Shown here: positions 10,921 through 18,912 of the stretch, one piece after another
Layout: each line of letters opens with the position of its first letter
Numbering within the stretch: the first letter of the stretch is position 1
NCBI GenBank assembly: GCA_951813285.1
Contig: OX638355.1
Coordinates: forward strand, 1,025,136 to 1,089,135
DNA: 64,000 nt
Origin: Terriglobia bacterium
GTDB taxonomy: Bacteria > Acidobacteriota > Terriglobia > Versatilivoradales > Versatilivoraceae
Reading direction: 5' to 3'
Notes under the pieces: model-generated
Databases searched by the model: none
The model's input: only the letters and a program-made list of their open reading frames with translations
What the model was told of the DNA's origin: nothing
Made by a program: the position numbers and the translations under genes

Positions 10921-11067
10921 TCAATCCACGAGGGTGTCGATCCTTGTGTCCAGTGCTGCCGCAATGCGGTGCAAGGCCTTCACGGAGCCGGTCTTGAGAC
11001 CTCGTTCGATTTCGGAGAGATACCCGTTGGCAAGCCCCGTCCTTTCAGCCAGCGCTCTCAACGTCAT
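10921..11067 (-). pseudogene. XRE-type helix-turn-helix remnant (48 codons)
   Basis: The minus strand encodes a 48-residue stretch beginning MTLRALAERTGLANGYLSEI and ending in TGA, which matches the core of an XRE/Cro helix-turn-helix domain (helix 2, turn and recognition helix 3). The first helix of the usual five-helix domain is missing, and the upstream codons run into a copy of repeat family A starting near 11076. I read it as the 3' end of a regulator whose 5' part was lost or replaced by the repeat. A functional micro-protein is less likely. Confidence 0.6.
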
Positions 11068-11075
11068 ACCGCTTT

Positions 11076-11200
11076 CTTTTGTTTCAGGCAAGCCGGGCCC
11101 CCGCCCCCCACGACGGGGCGGATCATTCGAGGAAGAAACTGCCGATCATTATTGAAGACGAACCACCAATGGACACGAATGAACACGAATAGGGATGGAC
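11076..11200 (+). repeat. Intergenic repeat family A, divergent copy with ACGAAT module
   Basis: This stretch begins TTTGTTTCAGGCAAGCCGGG, has a C/G-rich block with CCACGACGGGGCGGATCATT, and ends in a CCAATGGACACGAATGAACA module. The first part is the reverse complement of 22210-22258. The ACGAATG module recurs near 22333-22365. It lies directly upstream of the truncated XRE frame. Confidence 0.7.
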
Positions 11201-11274
11201 CTGCTTCGATGACCAACGGCGCCCGAATGCTTCTGCGATACCGTGACCTTGAAATCCCGACGTCATGGGAGGAA

Positions 11275-11491
11275 GCCCACCCGGGAGCGCGGGCGTCCCG
11301 CCCGCACAACACTGGCAAAGCCTCGCCCATTTCCTCGACGCGGATCGACCGGCAAAGACGTCCGGGCTCTGCTTGGGCCGGGCCCATGCGGTTCCCACCG
11401 GCAGGGTGGACGGGTGCGCCATCGCAGGGAAACCGAGCTACAACCCAAGGCAGAGGATGCGGGCGGGACGCCCGCGCTCCCGGGTGGGCCG
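11275..11491. mobile_element. 217-bp element with perfect 31-bp inverted termini
   Basis: Bases 11275-11305 and 11461-11491 are exact inverted copies of each other over 31 bases, enclosing 155 bp. The arm contains GCGGGCGTCCCGCCCGC, itself nearly palindromic. The interior has no convincing gene. The structure resembles a MITE or a REP-pair (BIME-like) element. No clear target duplication flanks it, so a transposon origin is inferred only from the termini. Confidence 0.75.
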
Positions 11492-11552
11492 CTTTCGTCA
11501 CGATTGCCCTTCAAGGGAGAGCCGGCGCAAACGAACTGGCCGGATGGTCGCC

Positions 11553-13364
11553 TTAAATCCCAATTTGACAATCCCTTAGTGTCCCTTCGTCGTTCTTCGT
11601 GTCCCTTCGTGGATCGCTCTTTTTCTTTTGTCTTTTTTCGTTTGTTTCAGGCAGGTCGGGGATACCGGGCTGGACGGCAACCGACTGGTAGCGCCTGAGC
11701 CGGACGAGACCGGGCTTCCCGCCTTTGGGCTTGGCCACGAATCTCTTCTGCGTATAGTGCACTTCAACCCTGGGAGCGTTGCGGGCCTGGCTGAAGTAGG
11801 CGGCCAACTGGGCCGCTTCCAGCAGCGAAAGCCGCGAGGGGGCCGGCCGCTTCTCGGGATTTCGCAGCACCACGTGGGATCCTGAATACCCGGCCACATG
11901 CAGCCAGAAGTCGTGGGCGTGGGCCACCTTGGTCGTCAGGGCGTCGTTTTGCCGGTTTCCCTTGCCCACCAGAATGGCCAACCCTTCCGACGAGACAAAC
12001 CGGCGAGCCAGCTTCGAAGTCTCCGGTGTTCCGCCTTCCCTTGAAGTGTGGCGGCGCTTGGCCCCGGCCGGCATCGCCGAAGGGGTTGGGTTCGGTCGTG
12101 GGGGCGGCGGCTCCGGTTCCGGCCGAAGGGTTTCCGGGTCCGGCTGCTCCTGCTGCTTTTCCAGGGTCTCCATCTCAGCCCGTAGCGCTTCCAGGCGAGT
12201 CAGAATCCTGGGAATGGCCCGGCTCGACTTCTGGAATTGCCGAGCATAGCGGGAAGCATTCTGGAGCGCCGTGAGCCGGGGTTCCAGGGGAATGGTCACC
12301 TCGGGCTGACCCGGCTGAAACAAGTCCGGAAGCCGCACGGATGAACGGCCCGCGGCCAACCCGGTGGCCTGGGCCAGCAGCAGGTCGCTGTATTTCTTGA
12401 AACGCTGGGCCTGGCGATTTCTTTCCAGGTCGGATTGCAGGTCTTTCAGCAACCGGGTCAGCTTCCGGCTTCGCTGGCGGAGCGGTGAGAGCCGGGCTTG
12501 ACGCCGTTGGAGCCGTCGTTGCCGATCCTGAAAAAGCCGGCAGGTCTCGGCCACGGCGGCGTTCATGTCGGGAAATTCCCGATGGGGAGAATCCTGCAGA
12601 TGTGCCAGCGGAAAAGGAGAGCAGATCCAGGGCTGGCTGTCTTTGCCGGGCGGGTAAATCCGGGGACTCGAGGGACCCTCCCGCAGCTGCTGAATGAACT
12701 CCTGGAAGTGGCCCCACGACCCCTCCGAATCCGGCTTGGATCGGTAGGCAAACTCTCGAAGGAAGAGGGGACTCAGACCCCGGATTCCCTGGCGGGGCCG
12801 GCGGGTGCGGGCAGTCCCGGGACCCTTCCGTTCGGACTCCCGGCCGGCATCCAGGATCAGGTCATGGAACGCTTGGCTATTGAGGTTATCCAGGCCAGGC
12901 CCAGGGCCCGAAACGGGTCCGGCGGCGGGCTGGTGGGGTCTGAAGGCCCGTAGAACCCGGCCCTGGGCGTCCTCCAGGAAGGCATTGGCCCGCAGGGGAA
13001 TCAGTTCCAGGCGCAACCGGAGGGTTCTTGGCGAATGGGGCCACCGCCCATCCTCGACCACGAGAGCGACCACCCGATCCTCCAGCTCCTTTTCAATCGC
13101 AACGATGGTGGCCCCCACCAGATGGCTCCGAATCGAAAGTATCCAGTCGCTGGGAACGGCGGTGTGTCCTGTCGATGGTTGCTTGGGCCGCAGGAACAGG
13201 CATGGGAGTCGCTGTTCCAGCACCACCATCAGGTCGAAAGGGCAGGGACGATGCAGCGAGAAGAGAAATTGCCGCTCATCGAGCTGCCTCACCTTTCGAA
13301 TCCTGGTCTTTGGCAGCAACTCCCCGAGTTCCCGCACCAGCGCCTGGAGGCAGAAATTATCCAT
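11553..13364 (-). CDS. NFACT family protein, RqcH/Rqc2-like
   Basis: RqcH-type NFACT proteins bind stalled 50S subunits and recruit tRNA-Ala to add alanine tails that mark the nascent chain for decay. This 603-aa protein has the NFACT-N domain, including a Asp96-Arg97 pair (ELEDRVV) at the place of the B. subtilis RqcH DR motif needed for tRNA binding. A central helical/coiled-coil part follows, then the NFACT-R domain (HDFWLHVAGYSGSHVVLRN, then KPKGGKPGLV). The ATG at 13364 overlaps the maf stop by 8 nt, so the two are translationally coupled. The last 30 or so residues come from repeat copy 2 and are probably not conserved. No gene symbol is assigned, since activity cannot be read from sequence. 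Confidence 0.88.
   Translation of the reverse strand: MDNFCLQALVRELGELLPKTRIRKVRQLDERQFLFSLHRPCPFDLMVVLEQRLPCLFLRPKQPSTGHTAVPSDWILSIRSHLVGATIVAIEKELEDRVVALVVEDGRWPHSPRTLRLRLELIPLRANAFLEDAQGRVLRAFRPHQPAAGPVSGPGPGLDNLNSQAFHDLILDAGRESERKGPGTARTRRPRQGIRGLSPLFLREFAYRSKPDSEGSWGHFQEFIQQLREGPSSPRIYPPGKDSQPWICSPFPLAHLQDSPHREFPDMNAAVAETCRLFQDRQRRLQRRQARLSPLRQRSRKLTRLLKDLQSDLERNRQAQRFKKYSDLLLAQATGLAAGRSSVRLPDLFQPGQPEVTIPLEPRLTALQNASRYARQFQKSSRAIPRILTRLEALRAEMETLEKQQEQPDPETLRPEPEPPPPRPNPTPSAMPAGAKRRHTSREGGTPETSKLARRFVSSEGLAILVGKGNRQNDALTTKVAHAHDFWLHVAGYSGSHVVLRNPEKRPAPSRLSLLEAAQLAAYFSQARNAPRVEVHYTQKRFVAKPKGGKPGLVRLRRYQSVAVQPGIPDLPETNEKRQKKKSDPRRDTKNDEGTLRDCQIGI
11570..11660 (+). repeat. Intergenic repeat family A, copy 2
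   Basis: This copy has the TTCGTGTCCCTTCGTGGAT module followed by CTTTTTCTTTTGTCTTTTTT and GTTTCAGGCAGG. It is in the opposite orientation to copy 1 and overlaps the 3' end of the NFACT reading frame. There it encodes a Lys/Arg-rich C-terminal tail (KRQKKK) that also appears at the end of the MFS transporter at 29269, because both frames read into the same repeat. Confidence 0.85.
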
Positions 13365-13953
13365 TTGCCGGGAACCCCATTTGCATGAGCGTCCGGTGGA
13401 GGTGGGCCAGGGGCAGGCCGACGACGTTGAAGTAGCAGCCGCGAATGCCCTGAATGAATCGGGAGCCGTATCCCTGAATTGCATAGGCTCCGGCCTTGCC
13501 CAGGGGCTCACCGGTGGCCAGGTATTCCTGGATGTCTCGACTGGAAAGTGCCGCGAAGCGAACGGTGGTTTCGACGTAGCTGGTCTGCCGGAGTTGCAGG
13601 TGCCGGATGCAGATGCCCGTCAGCACCTCGTGGGTGCGGCCGCTCAGTTTCTGCAGCATCTCGGCCGCCACCTCCAATGATGCGGGCTTTCCCAGAATCT
13701 CGGAGCCGCAGACCACCACCGTATCGGCTCCTACCACCCAGGCGTCGGGGCGGGCGTCGCGGATGGCTTCGGCCTTGGATCGAGCCAGGCGCATCACCAG
13801 CCGGTCTGGAGACTCACCCCGTCGAGGTTCCTCCGGGACGCCGCTCGTCCTGACTTCGAAGTCGAATCGGAGCAGCTTCATCAGCTCCTGTCTTCTGGGC
13901 GAGGCCGATGCTAGAATCAGGCGTGGGGAAAGGGAACCAGGTCCGGCGGGCAT
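13357..13953 (-). CDS. maf: Maf-family nucleoside triphosphate pyrophosphatase
   Basis: Maf proteins hydrolyse dTTP, UTP or modified NTPs to monophosphates (house-cleaning). The 198-aa protein starts MPAGPGSLSPRLILASASPR and has the SASPRR signature, GADTVV and the KAGAYAIQGYG motif. I chose the ATG at 13953, which has AGGA upstream; a TTG at 14010 would add 19 residues. It overlaps the NFACT gene by 8 nt. Its 5' side faces the divergent selenoprotein candidate. Confidence 0.93.
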   Translation of the reverse strand: MPAGPGSLSPRLILASASPRRQELMKLLRFDFEVRTSGVPEEPRRGESPDRLVMRLARSKAEAIRDARPDAWVVGADTVVVCGSEILGKPASLEVAAEMLQKLSGRTHEVLTGICIRHLQLRQTSYVETTVRFAALSSRDIQEYLATGEPLGKAGAYAIQGYGSRFIQGIRGCYFNVVGLPLAHLHRTLMQMGFPANG

Positions 13954-14123
13954 GTGAAGTCCTAGAAAGGCTTCCCGAACGCAGTCTGCATCGAGTGCCC
14001 GGGCTGACAATTCCCCTGCCGGTCCTGCCCGGAACGGTCCCGTTTACAAACTTCCGGGCGGTATGATAGAACAGGTCCATTCCGTGGTTCCAGCCACCCG
14101 GTGCGGCTCTGCCTGCGAGGAGG

Positions 14124-15530
14124 ATGTTTCCATTGATTGAGAGGTGTTTGCGCTATGGCGCCGGCCTCTTGTTGCTGGTGCTGGCGGTCATTGGACAGGT
14201 CCGATCGGCGCCGCAGCTCCAGAGTTCCGACTTCGACTTCAGCATCTATTTTACCGGAAATGTTCGGGGGAATCTCGAACCCTGCGGCTGACCGCGTAAT
14301 CCGGCGGGCGGTCTGGCTCGCCGAGCAAACGTCATCCGGGAAAGGGCCAGGGAATTCCCGACCCGTCCGGCCCTCCAGGTGGAGATCGGCAACTTCATGC
14401 AGCGGTTGGGCCCCGATCGAGCGGTCAAGAACGAGTGGCTCTGGAAGGGGATGGAGCTGCTGGGAATCGACGTCTTCAATATCGGGGGCAACGACGTCGG
14501 GGAACTTCAAGCCCTGGGGCTGGCTCTCAGGAAGAACGGGCGGTTTATTTCCGCCAACCTGCTTTCCGCCCAATCCGGAGATCCGCTGCTCGATCCCTAC
14601 CTGATCAAGACGATGTCCGCGTCGGCTTCCGCCCCCGCTTTCCGGGTCGGCTTCATCGGGTTTGCGTCGGGGAATCACTCTTCCAAGAGTGAGGCGGAAT
14701 ACCGCTGGGAAAATCCGTCCGACAGCGCCGGGAAATGGTTGCCGGAGTTGAGAGAGAAGTGTGACTACGTGATTGCATTGGCCTGCATGCCCCTTGGCGA
14801 TGCCATCCAGTTGGCCATCGACCACAAGGGCATCGACATGATTCTCAACGGATTCGAGCATCAATCGGCAATGCCTCCCATCAAGGTGAGCCGGTCCACC
14901 ATCGTCTACGCCGAAGACGAAGCCAAGAGCCTGGGAGAGTTGCGCTTTTCCCTGAAGTTGGGCCGGCCGGCAGTACAACCCTTGAATCACCGCTTGAGCC
15001 GGCGAGTGGCCGATGACGCCGATATGGCCGCCTTTATGGTGAAAGCCAAAGCCGACATCTCGGCCAGACAGACCGAGATGGCTCTACAAACCGCCCAGGC
15101 CCACGGTCACGAGCACGACCACGCCCACGGCCACAGTCACGGCAGCCACCAGGATCACGCCGATTCCGATTTTGTAACCTCTCAAACCTGCGGTACCTGC
15201 CATGCGGATGCCTTTCAGGTTTGGGAAGGCTCGGCCCACGCCCATGCCATCGACATTCTTATCAGGGAACGGAAGGAATTCGATACCCAGTGTGTCATCT
15301 GCCACGTGACCGGTTCGGGGCAGCCGGGAGGATTCGAAGACCTCTATCGCACCGCCCACCTGGCCAATGTCCAGTGTGAAGCCTGTCACGGTCAGGGGCG
15401 GGAACACAGTCAGCAGCCGACCGTAGTCAAGATGGAACCGCTGGGGCCGAATTCCTGTGTGACCTGCCACAATCCTTCCAACAGCCCCGAGTTCGAGTTC
15501 GTTTCCTACTGGGAAGCCATCAAGCACTGA
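14124..15530 (+). CDS. Probable selenoprotein: exported tetraheme cytochrome with UshA-like N-terminal domain
   Basis: Read through an in-frame TGA at 14289-14291 as selenocysteine (residue 56), the frame is open for 468 aa. Residues 12-24 are a hydrophobic signal. The context NLEPCGU then NPAGGLARRA matches the EPCGC...GGLARR motif that I recall from UshA-like metallophosphatase/cytochrome proteins, some known as selenoproteins. The middle part resembles a degenerate 5'-nucleotidase fold. A His-rich stretch (327-345) precedes four CxxCH heme sites at 356, 390, 418 and 445. GAGGAGG directly precedes the ATG; a TTG at 14133 would have better spacing. A SECIS-like hairpin follows the TGA. The ccm genes nearby would attach the heme. 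The alternative is a nonsense-mutated gene, less likely because nothing else in the frame has decayed. Confidence 0.8.
14289..14323 (+). promoter_or_regulatory. Sec UGA codon and putative bacterial SECIS hairpin
   Basis: The UGA (14289-14291) is followed by 10 bases and then an 8-bp stem, CGGCGGGC (14302-14309) with GCTCGCCG (14316-14323), with one G-U pair. The apical loop is GGTCTG (14310-14315). The UGA-to-loop distance is 18 nt, inside the 16-37 nt range reported for bacterial SECIS elements, and a G occupies the first two loop positions as the consensus requires. The hairpin is within coding sequence, as expected in bacteria. SelB binding is inferred. Confidence 0.75.
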
Positions 15531-15539
15531 CGGAAGTAT

Positions 15540-15968
15540 ATGAAACCGCTCGCGAGCTTGCTCCCCGATCTCTTCCGTCAATACGCGGCCGACGGTCCCT
15601 GGCCGGAGCAGGTGGCGGCGGGCCTTTGGAAGGAGATCGTGGGCGAGCACCTGGCCCGACGCACCCGACCGGTCAAAATCACTCGATCCAAGCTGGTGGT
15701 TCTGGTACCCTCGTCCGCCTGGAAGCGGCAATTGAGCTCTCTCCGGGGGGAGATCGTGAGCCGGCTCAACCAGGTGCTCGGGGCCGGCATCACCCGGGTG
15801 GAGTTCAGGATCGACTCCACGGTGGAGCAAGCGCCGCGCCAAACTCCTCCAGCGCCTCCCAAGAGAACCTCGACTCCAGTCGACCTTCCCCTTCAAGGGA
15901 TCGCCGACGAGGAGCTCCGAGCCCGGATTCAGGCGGCTGCCACGGCCTGTCTGGATCGCGGAAAATGA
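15540..15968 (+). CDS. DUF721 protein, DciA-like
   Basis: This 142-aa protein carries a DUF721 domain: WKEIVGEHLARRTRPVKI, then LVVLVPSSAWKRQLSSL, then a predicted helix reading IVSRLNQVLG. DciA, the founding member, loads the replicative helicase in bacteria that lack DnaC or DnaI. The C-terminal third is a Pro-rich linker with a short acidic helix. It begins 9 nt after the selenoprotein candidate and ends 10 nt before gatC, so it is in that transcription unit. The DciA role is from family knowledge; there is no direct evidence here. Confidence 0.8.
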   Translation: MKPLASLLPDLFRQYAADGPWPEQVAAGLWKEIVGEHLARRTRPVKITRSKLVVLVPSSAWKRQLSSLRGEIVSRLNQVLGAGITRVEFRIDSTVEQAPRQTPPAPPKRTSTPVDLPLQGIADEELRARIQAAATACLDRGK

Positions 15969-15978
15969 GGAAACTGCC

Positions 15979-16281
15979 ATGAAGATCGATGGCGCCCGGG
16001 TTGACTACATCGCCAGGTTGGCCCAGTTGGCGGTGACCGAAGAGGAAAAGCGGGAACTCATCGGACAGATGAATTCCATTCTGGAGTATGTGGAGCAGCT
16101 CAACCGACTGGATACCAGCGGTATCGAACCCACCGCGCAGGTGGTCCACACTTCGGAGCAGAACTATAGCTGGCGAGCCGACCGGTCCCGGGCAGGATTT
16201 TCCCAGGAACAGTCGTTGGGCAATGGTCCCGCAACCGGGTCGGGTCACTTCAAGGTGCCGAAAGTGATCTCGGAGAAGTAA
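15979..16281 (+). CDS. gatC: Asp/Glu-tRNA amidotransferase subunit C
   Basis: GatC bridges GatA and GatB in the complex that converts Glu-tRNA(Gln) and Asp-tRNA(Asn) to the amidated forms. The 100-aa protein shows the family pattern VDYIARLAQLAVTEEEKREL then MNSILEYVEQLNRLDTSGIEP and a C-terminal RADRSRAGFSQEQSL segment. It precedes gatA by 43 nt. gatB is not in this window, which is common because it is often unlinked. Confidence 0.93.
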   Translation: MKIDGARVDYIARLAQLAVTEEEKRELIGQMNSILEYVEQLNRLDTSGIEPTAQVVHTSEQNYSWRADRSRAGFSQEQSLGNGPATGSGHFKVPKVISEK

Positions 16282-16324
16282 CCCGGTCCTCCCTCCACTT
16301 CAACCCTTCGGCCTGAAGGTGTTC

Positions 16325-17770
16325 ATGGACTTCACGAGACTGACCGCCAGGAAAATCAAGGAGCTGATCGAGCGCGGCGAAGCTTCTGCCGTGGAGATTT
16401 GCCGGGCCTTCCAGGATCGCATCCGAGAGCAAAATCCCAAGGTTAGGGCCTTCCTTCATTACGACAACGACTTCGCGCTCGACCAGGCCGGGCGGATCGA
16501 TCGAATGAAGCGGGCCGGAGAGCCGCTGCCGGAGTTGGCCGGTCTGCCGATGGCCATCAAGGACAACCTCCTGATCCGCGGTCTGCGCTGTACTTGCGGG
16601 TCCAGGAACCTGGAAAACTATGTCGCTCCCTACAACGCCACCGTCATTGACCGGCTGGCATCCGCCGGGGCAGTGTTTCTTGGGAAGGCCAACCTGGACG
16701 AGTACGCCATGGGCTCGTCCACCGAGAACTCCGCCTTCCACCCGACCCGGAATCCCCACCGCCCCGACTACGTTCCCGGCGGTTCCAGTGGCGGGTCGGC
16801 CGCGGCCGTAGGCGCCGACATGGCGGTAGCGGCTCTGGGCACCGACACCGGAGGCTCCATTCGCCAACCGGCGTCGTTTTGCGGTGTCGTCGGGATGAAG
16901 CCCACCTACAGCCGAGTATCGCGCTACGGGATGGTGGCCTTCGGATCCTCTCTGGACCAGATCGGTCCCCTTGCTCATGGCGTCGAGGACGTGGCCAGGA
17001 TCCTCACGGTGATCTCCGGCAAGGACCCGCGCGACGCCACCTCCCTGGCCGTGGATGTGCCGGACTACGCGGGCGGGCTGGGTCGACCGATTGAAGGCCT
17101 GAAAATTGGAATGCCCCGAGAGTACCGGAAGAGCGGCATCTCCGAGCCGGTCCGCACCAGGATCGAAGCAGGTCTGAAGCTGCTTGAGGACCTGGGGTGC
17201 CACCTGATCGAGGTGGATCTGCCCCACACCGATTACGCCATTGCCACCTACTACGTGATTGCCATGGCCGAAGCCAGTTCCAATCTGGCCCGCTATGACG
17301 GAGTACGTTACGGGCTGCGGATTCCCGGACAGGGCGATCTTTCCAGCATGTACCGTGAGACCAGGGACGCCGGATTCGGCGCCGAGGTCAAGCGGCGGAT
17401 CATGCTGGGAACCTTCGTCTTGAGCTCGGGCTACTACGACGCCTATTACCTGAAGGCACAGCAGGTGAGAACGTTGATCAAGCGGGACTTTGAAGCCGCC
17501 TTCCAAAAGGTGGACCTCCTGATTTCACCCACCTCTCCCACTCCTCCTTTTCGACTGGGCGAGAAGACCGCCGATCCGCTGGCCATGTACCTTTCGGACA
17601 TCTTCACCATTACCGCCAACCTCGTCGGCATTCCCGGCATATCACTTCCCTGCGGCCTGACGCCCGACGGCATGCCGGTCGGGATTCAGCTCCTGGGAAA
17701 ACACTTTGACGAGCAGGTGGTTCTGAACACGGCCCATGCCTTCGAGTTGGCTGGCGGCTTTGCCCCCTGA
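16325..17770 (+). CDS. gatA: Asp/Glu-tRNA amidotransferase subunit A
   Basis: GatA is the glutaminase subunit that supplies ammonia to GatB. The 481-aa amidase-signature enzyme has the Ser-cis-Ser-Lys triad in place: Lys79 (AIKDN), cis-Ser154 (PGGSSGGS) and nucleophile Ser178 (GTDTGGSIRQPASFCG). The ATG at 16325 has GAAGG six bases upstream and is preferred to the GTG at 16319. The C-terminus (DEQVVLNTAHAFE) is complete. It is third in the run dciA-like, gatC, gatA. Confidence 0.96.
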   Translation: MDFTRLTARKIKELIERGEASAVEICRAFQDRIREQNPKVRAFLHYDNDFALDQAGRIDRMKRAGEPLPELAGLPMAIKDNLLIRGLRCTCGSRNLENYVAPYNATVIDRLASAGAVFLGKANLDEYAMGSSTENSAFHPTRNPHRPDYVPGGSSGGSAAAVGADMAVAALGTDTGGSIRQPASFCGVVGMKPTYSRVSRYGMVAFGSSLDQIGPLAHGVEDVARILTVISGKDPRDATSLAVDVPDYAGGLGRPIEGLKIGMPREYRKSGISEPVRTRIEAGLKLLEDLGCHLIEVDLPHTDYAIATYYVIAMAEASSNLARYDGVRYGLRIPGQGDLSSMYRETRDAGFGAEVKRRIMLGTFVLSSGYYDAYYLKAQQVRTLIKRDFEAAFQKVDLLISPTSPTPPFRLGEKTADPLAMYLSDIFTITANLVGIPGISLPCGLTPDGMPVGIQLLGKHFDEQVVLNTAHAFELAGGFAP

Positions 17771-17898
17771 CCTCTCCGGGTTCCTTCTATCGATCCTGCC
17801 GGCCTGTCCCTCGGTTGTTCCATGCAACTGCACCCGGCCACAATTCCGGCAGGCTTCGTTTCGGGTGTGGGTCTTCCTGATCCTCAGGGGAACTGGAA

Positions 17899-18912
17899 TT
17901 GAAAACAGACCAATCGGGAAGTCCGCCGGCCGGTCATGCGCCGCCCGTGCGTTTTTCGAAAGCGGCTCTGATCTACAACCCCACGGCCCGGCGGCTGCGG
18001 TGGCGGCCGGCCCGCAAGCTTCGGGCGGTATTGGAACACATTCGCTCATTCGGGTTCGCGGTGGAGGTCCACCCGACGGCCGACTCCCACCATGCCACCA
18101 GCCTGGCGCGTTCGGCCTTGCAGAGGGGTTGCGACCTGATCATCGCATGGGGGGGAGACGGCACCGTCAACGAGGTCGTCGGCGGCATGGCGGGGTCCCG
18201 GGTTCCCTTGATGGTGATCCCGGCCGGTACGGCCAATGTCCTGGCGAAAGAAATCGGCCTGCCCCTGGATTGGGCCGATGCGGTCGGGGTGCTCCGGACC
18301 GGTCCGATTCGTCGCATTGCTCTGGGCAGGGTCGGCAGCCGTCCCTTCGTGCTAATGGCCGGTATCGGAGTGGACGCCGCCGTTCTGGGTTCGGTGCATG
18401 GAGGCCTGAAAACGCTCCTGGGACAGGGGGCCTTCTGGATGGCGGGTTTGCGGCAGCTCCTGAGCTACCCCTTTACGCCATTCGAGGTTCAGGCAGAGGG
18501 AGAATCCCGGCGAGCCACCTTTGCGGTGATCGGCAGAGCGAGGAACTATGGCGGCGGGTTTCAGATTGCCGGCCAGGCGGACCTTTTTTCGGAAGATTTC
18601 CAGGTGTGCCTGTTTCAGACCAGGAGCCGATGGCGTTTCCCCCATTATTTCTGGAATGTGCTTCGCCGGAGGCACCATCGCCTTTCGGACGTGCTCCAGT
18701 TCCGCACCCGCTCCGTCCTGGTCAAGGGCAGCCCGGAAATCGGAGTCCAGGTTGACGGTGAGTTGATGGGCTGCTTGCCGCAGTCGTTGACGATTCAGCC
18801 CGATGCTCTGTCCCTGCTCATTCCGGGGCCGGGGGCCGGGGAAGAATCCAGTGGGGGTGAGGCAGTCACTCCGCGGAAGGCAGGGGACTCTGCCAAAGGG
18901 TCCTGCCGATGA
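17899..18912 (+). CDS. Diacylglycerol/lipid kinase family protein
   Basis: This 337-aa protein belongs to the DAGK/sphingosine kinase (YegS/LCB5) family, which phosphorylates lipid hydroxyls using ATP. It has the AALIYNPTA opening, the nucleotide-binding GGDGTVNEVVGGMAG motif and the PAGTANVLAKEIGLP motif; the C-terminal part is the typical beta-sandwich. The substrate cannot be told. The start is a TTG at 17899 with AGGGG eight bases upstream. The last 47 bases overlap the convergent chlorite-dismutase-family gene, so the final Gly/Ser-rich residues are probably not constrained. Confidence 0.88.
   Translation: MKTDQSGSPPAGHAPPVRFSKAALIYNPTARRLRWRPARKLRAVLEHIRSFGFAVEVHPTADSHHATSLARSALQRGCDLIIAWGGDGTVNEVVGGMAGSRVPLMVIPAGTANVLAKEIGLPLDWADAVGVLRTGPIRRIALGRVGSRPFVLMAGIGVDAAVLGSVHGGLKTLLGQGAFWMAGLRQLLSYPFTPFEVQAEGESRRATFAVIGRARNYGGGFQIAGQADLFSEDFQVCLFQTRSRWRFPHYFWNVLRRRHHRLSDVLQFRTRSVLVKGSPEIGVQVDGELMGCLPQSLTIQPDALSLLIPGPGAGEESSGGEAVTPRKAGDSAKGSCR

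Noticed and set aside
14379-15530. Start of the cytochrome at 14379
   Set aside because: That ATG lies mid-domain, and the upstream codons give a signal peptide and conserved motif in the same frame when UGA is read as Sec.
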